64,000 nt of DNA, from NCBI RefSeq assembly GCF_021917145.1, contig NC_061074.1:14934721-14998720 (forward strand), written 5' to 3'. The translations under genes and the position numbers were made by a program. Below the pieces are notes generated by a model. It made no database searches and was not told where the DNA came from. It saw nothing but the letters and a program-made list of their open reading frames with translations. Of this stretch, positions 63,137-64,000 are shown piece after piece. The stretch comes from Hypomesus transpacificus (Eukaryota > Chordata > Actinopteri > Osmeriformes > Osmeridae). The first letter of the stretch is position 1, and each line of letters begins with the position of its first letter.

Positions 63137-63475
63137 ATGAAAGAAAAAGAAACAGAACGGTGTGTGTGTGTATGTGTAAGGGGACAAATATATGTGTTTG
63201 TGTGTTTACATGACATGACTTTGATTGACGAGTGGAAGGGGAGGTTAGCTAGGTAGGAGCTCTCCCAGTCCTGTTCTGAAGAGCACTTCTCCTCTCTCGT
63301 AGATGCACAAAGCTTTTAATAAGATTGATGTGTTCCAACTTGACGCGAGAGACAAGGAACATTGATCCGTTGTCGTGTATGCCAGTTACCGTACGGCTGC
63401 TGTGATCCCTACGACAGTGCTTGGCGCACATATTTTGTATTTCAATTCAATTAAACCGCTGCAAAGTTGAATGCA
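62781..63475 (+). other. probable 3' UTR of the GPCR gene
   Basis: Contains GT repeats, a GA tract (63064-63133) and ATTAAA at 63450-63455, a plausible poly(A) signal. No coding signal. Confidence 0.45.
63064..63133. repeat. (GA)n microsatellite
   Basis: About 70 bp of GA repeat in the presumed 3' UTR. Confidence 0.96.
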
Positions 63476-63649
63476 TTGCTTTTTTCTTTGGTTGTTTGTG
63501 TCTTTTAGCTGCCTTTCTTTCCTCTTTCCTCTTTCCTCTTCAAATTGTGTGTGTGCATGCGTATATGTGTGTGTGTGTCTGTGGACAATTATTTACGTAA
63601 TTGTGTCTGTGAGTATGTGTGCATGAAGATTCTGTTGTCTAAGTATACT

Positions 63650-63799
63650 TACATTTACATTTAGTCATTTAGCAGACGCTCTTATCCAGGGTGGAGTGCC
63701 TTGCCCAAGGACACAACGTCATGTGCACCGACCGGGAATCAAACTGGCAACCTTCAGATTACTAGCCCGATGCTCTACCCGCTCAGCCACCTGACTCCC
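63650..63799 (-). mobile_element. tRNA-derived SINE
   Basis: Read on the - strand it starts GGGAGTCAGGTGGCTGAGCG, with a pol III A-box-like TGGCTGAGCGG. A B-box-like GTTTGATTCC follows, and the tail is GATAAGAGCGTCTGCTAAAT, GACTAAATGTAAATGT, the L2-type tail of many fish SINEs. The 150-bp length is short. The cloverleaf is degenerate, so it is not a functional tRNA gene. Confidence 0.8.
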
Positions 63800-64000
63800 T
63801 GTGGGTGTGTGTGGCTACAGTATGAGTGCATGCGTGTGTATGTGTGTCAAATAAACACACAGATCAAATAGGACTGTGCTAAGTGCAGAGTCTAATCCCA
63901 GGGCTCCTATTGGGTTGTGTGCTTCTACACGTTTGAGGACAACTCAAAGGACAACTCTCCAGGCACTACGATTCCCAGAGTTCATTGCTGTCTGTAGGGG

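Noticed and set aside
63650..63799. tRNA gene on the - strand
   Set aside because: A-box and B-box-like motifs are present but the arms do not pair as a tRNA, and it has the tail of a fish SINE.

Overview
The window is vertebrate nuclear DNA, almost certainly from a ray-finned (teleost) fish. The genes are split into many short exons with GT-AG introns. The DNA is packed with CA/GT, GA/TC and TCCC microsatellites and minisatellites. It also carries typical fish transposons: a Tc1/mariner, a PIF/Harbinger relic, a hAT-type element and a tRNA-derived SINE. There are no bacterial-style operons, ribosome binding sites or CRISPR arrays.

Five host genes are present. slc1a5 (+, last seven coding exons, 2476-4442) encodes the ASCT2 neutral amino-acid exchanger; its 5' part lies outside the window. 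fkrp (-, 11274-9313, two coding exons) encodes a Golgi ribitol-phosphate transferase of dystroglycan glycosylation. strn4 (+, 12411-22733, 17 coding exons, 763 aa) encodes striatin-4, a scaffold of the STRIPAK phosphatase complex. prkd2 (+, 27047-51185, 19 coding exons, 934 aa) encodes protein kinase D2. A rhodopsin-class GPCR close to GPR132/G2A (+, 61475-62780, two coding exons) closes the window. The order and relative orientation slc1a5 - fkrp - strn4 - prkd2 match human 19q13.32, so this is an old conserved block. The genes do not form one pathway. Their adjacency is inherited synteny.

Layout: 1-2475 is slc1a5 intron. 4443-about 7620 is probably its 3' UTR, meeting the convergent fkrp transcript near 7615-7636. 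8230-8860 looks like an old fish repeat. 11275-12410 is the fkrp/strn4 divergent promoter interval. 22734-about 24915 is the strn4 3' UTR. 24916-27046 is the prkd2 upstream and 5' UTR region. prkd2 intron 1 (27371-41479, 14.1 kb) is the main sink for mobile DNA: Harbinger relic, 60-bp Tc1-type hairpin, element with a RecQ-helicase fragment, 21-copy 29-bp minisatellite, and a hAT-type element with a nested second element. A near-intact Tc1-like transposon sits in prkd2 intron 13. 51186-about 52900 is the prkd2 3' UTR. 52900-61474 is intergenic with repeats and a possible conserved non-coding stretch.

I found no new multi-gene system. The most unusual signals are: a tandem array that copies the prkd2 exon 18 splice donor, so that one alternative donor is in frame; a 29-bp minisatellite whose two variants keep a palindrome by paired changes; an intron in fkrp between two predicted zinc-binding cysteines; and a small transposon-like unit carrying the Walker-A part of a RecQ-like helicase. 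Exon coordinates come from splice consensus, reading-frame continuity and remembered similarity to human proteins; no alignment or transcript data could be run.
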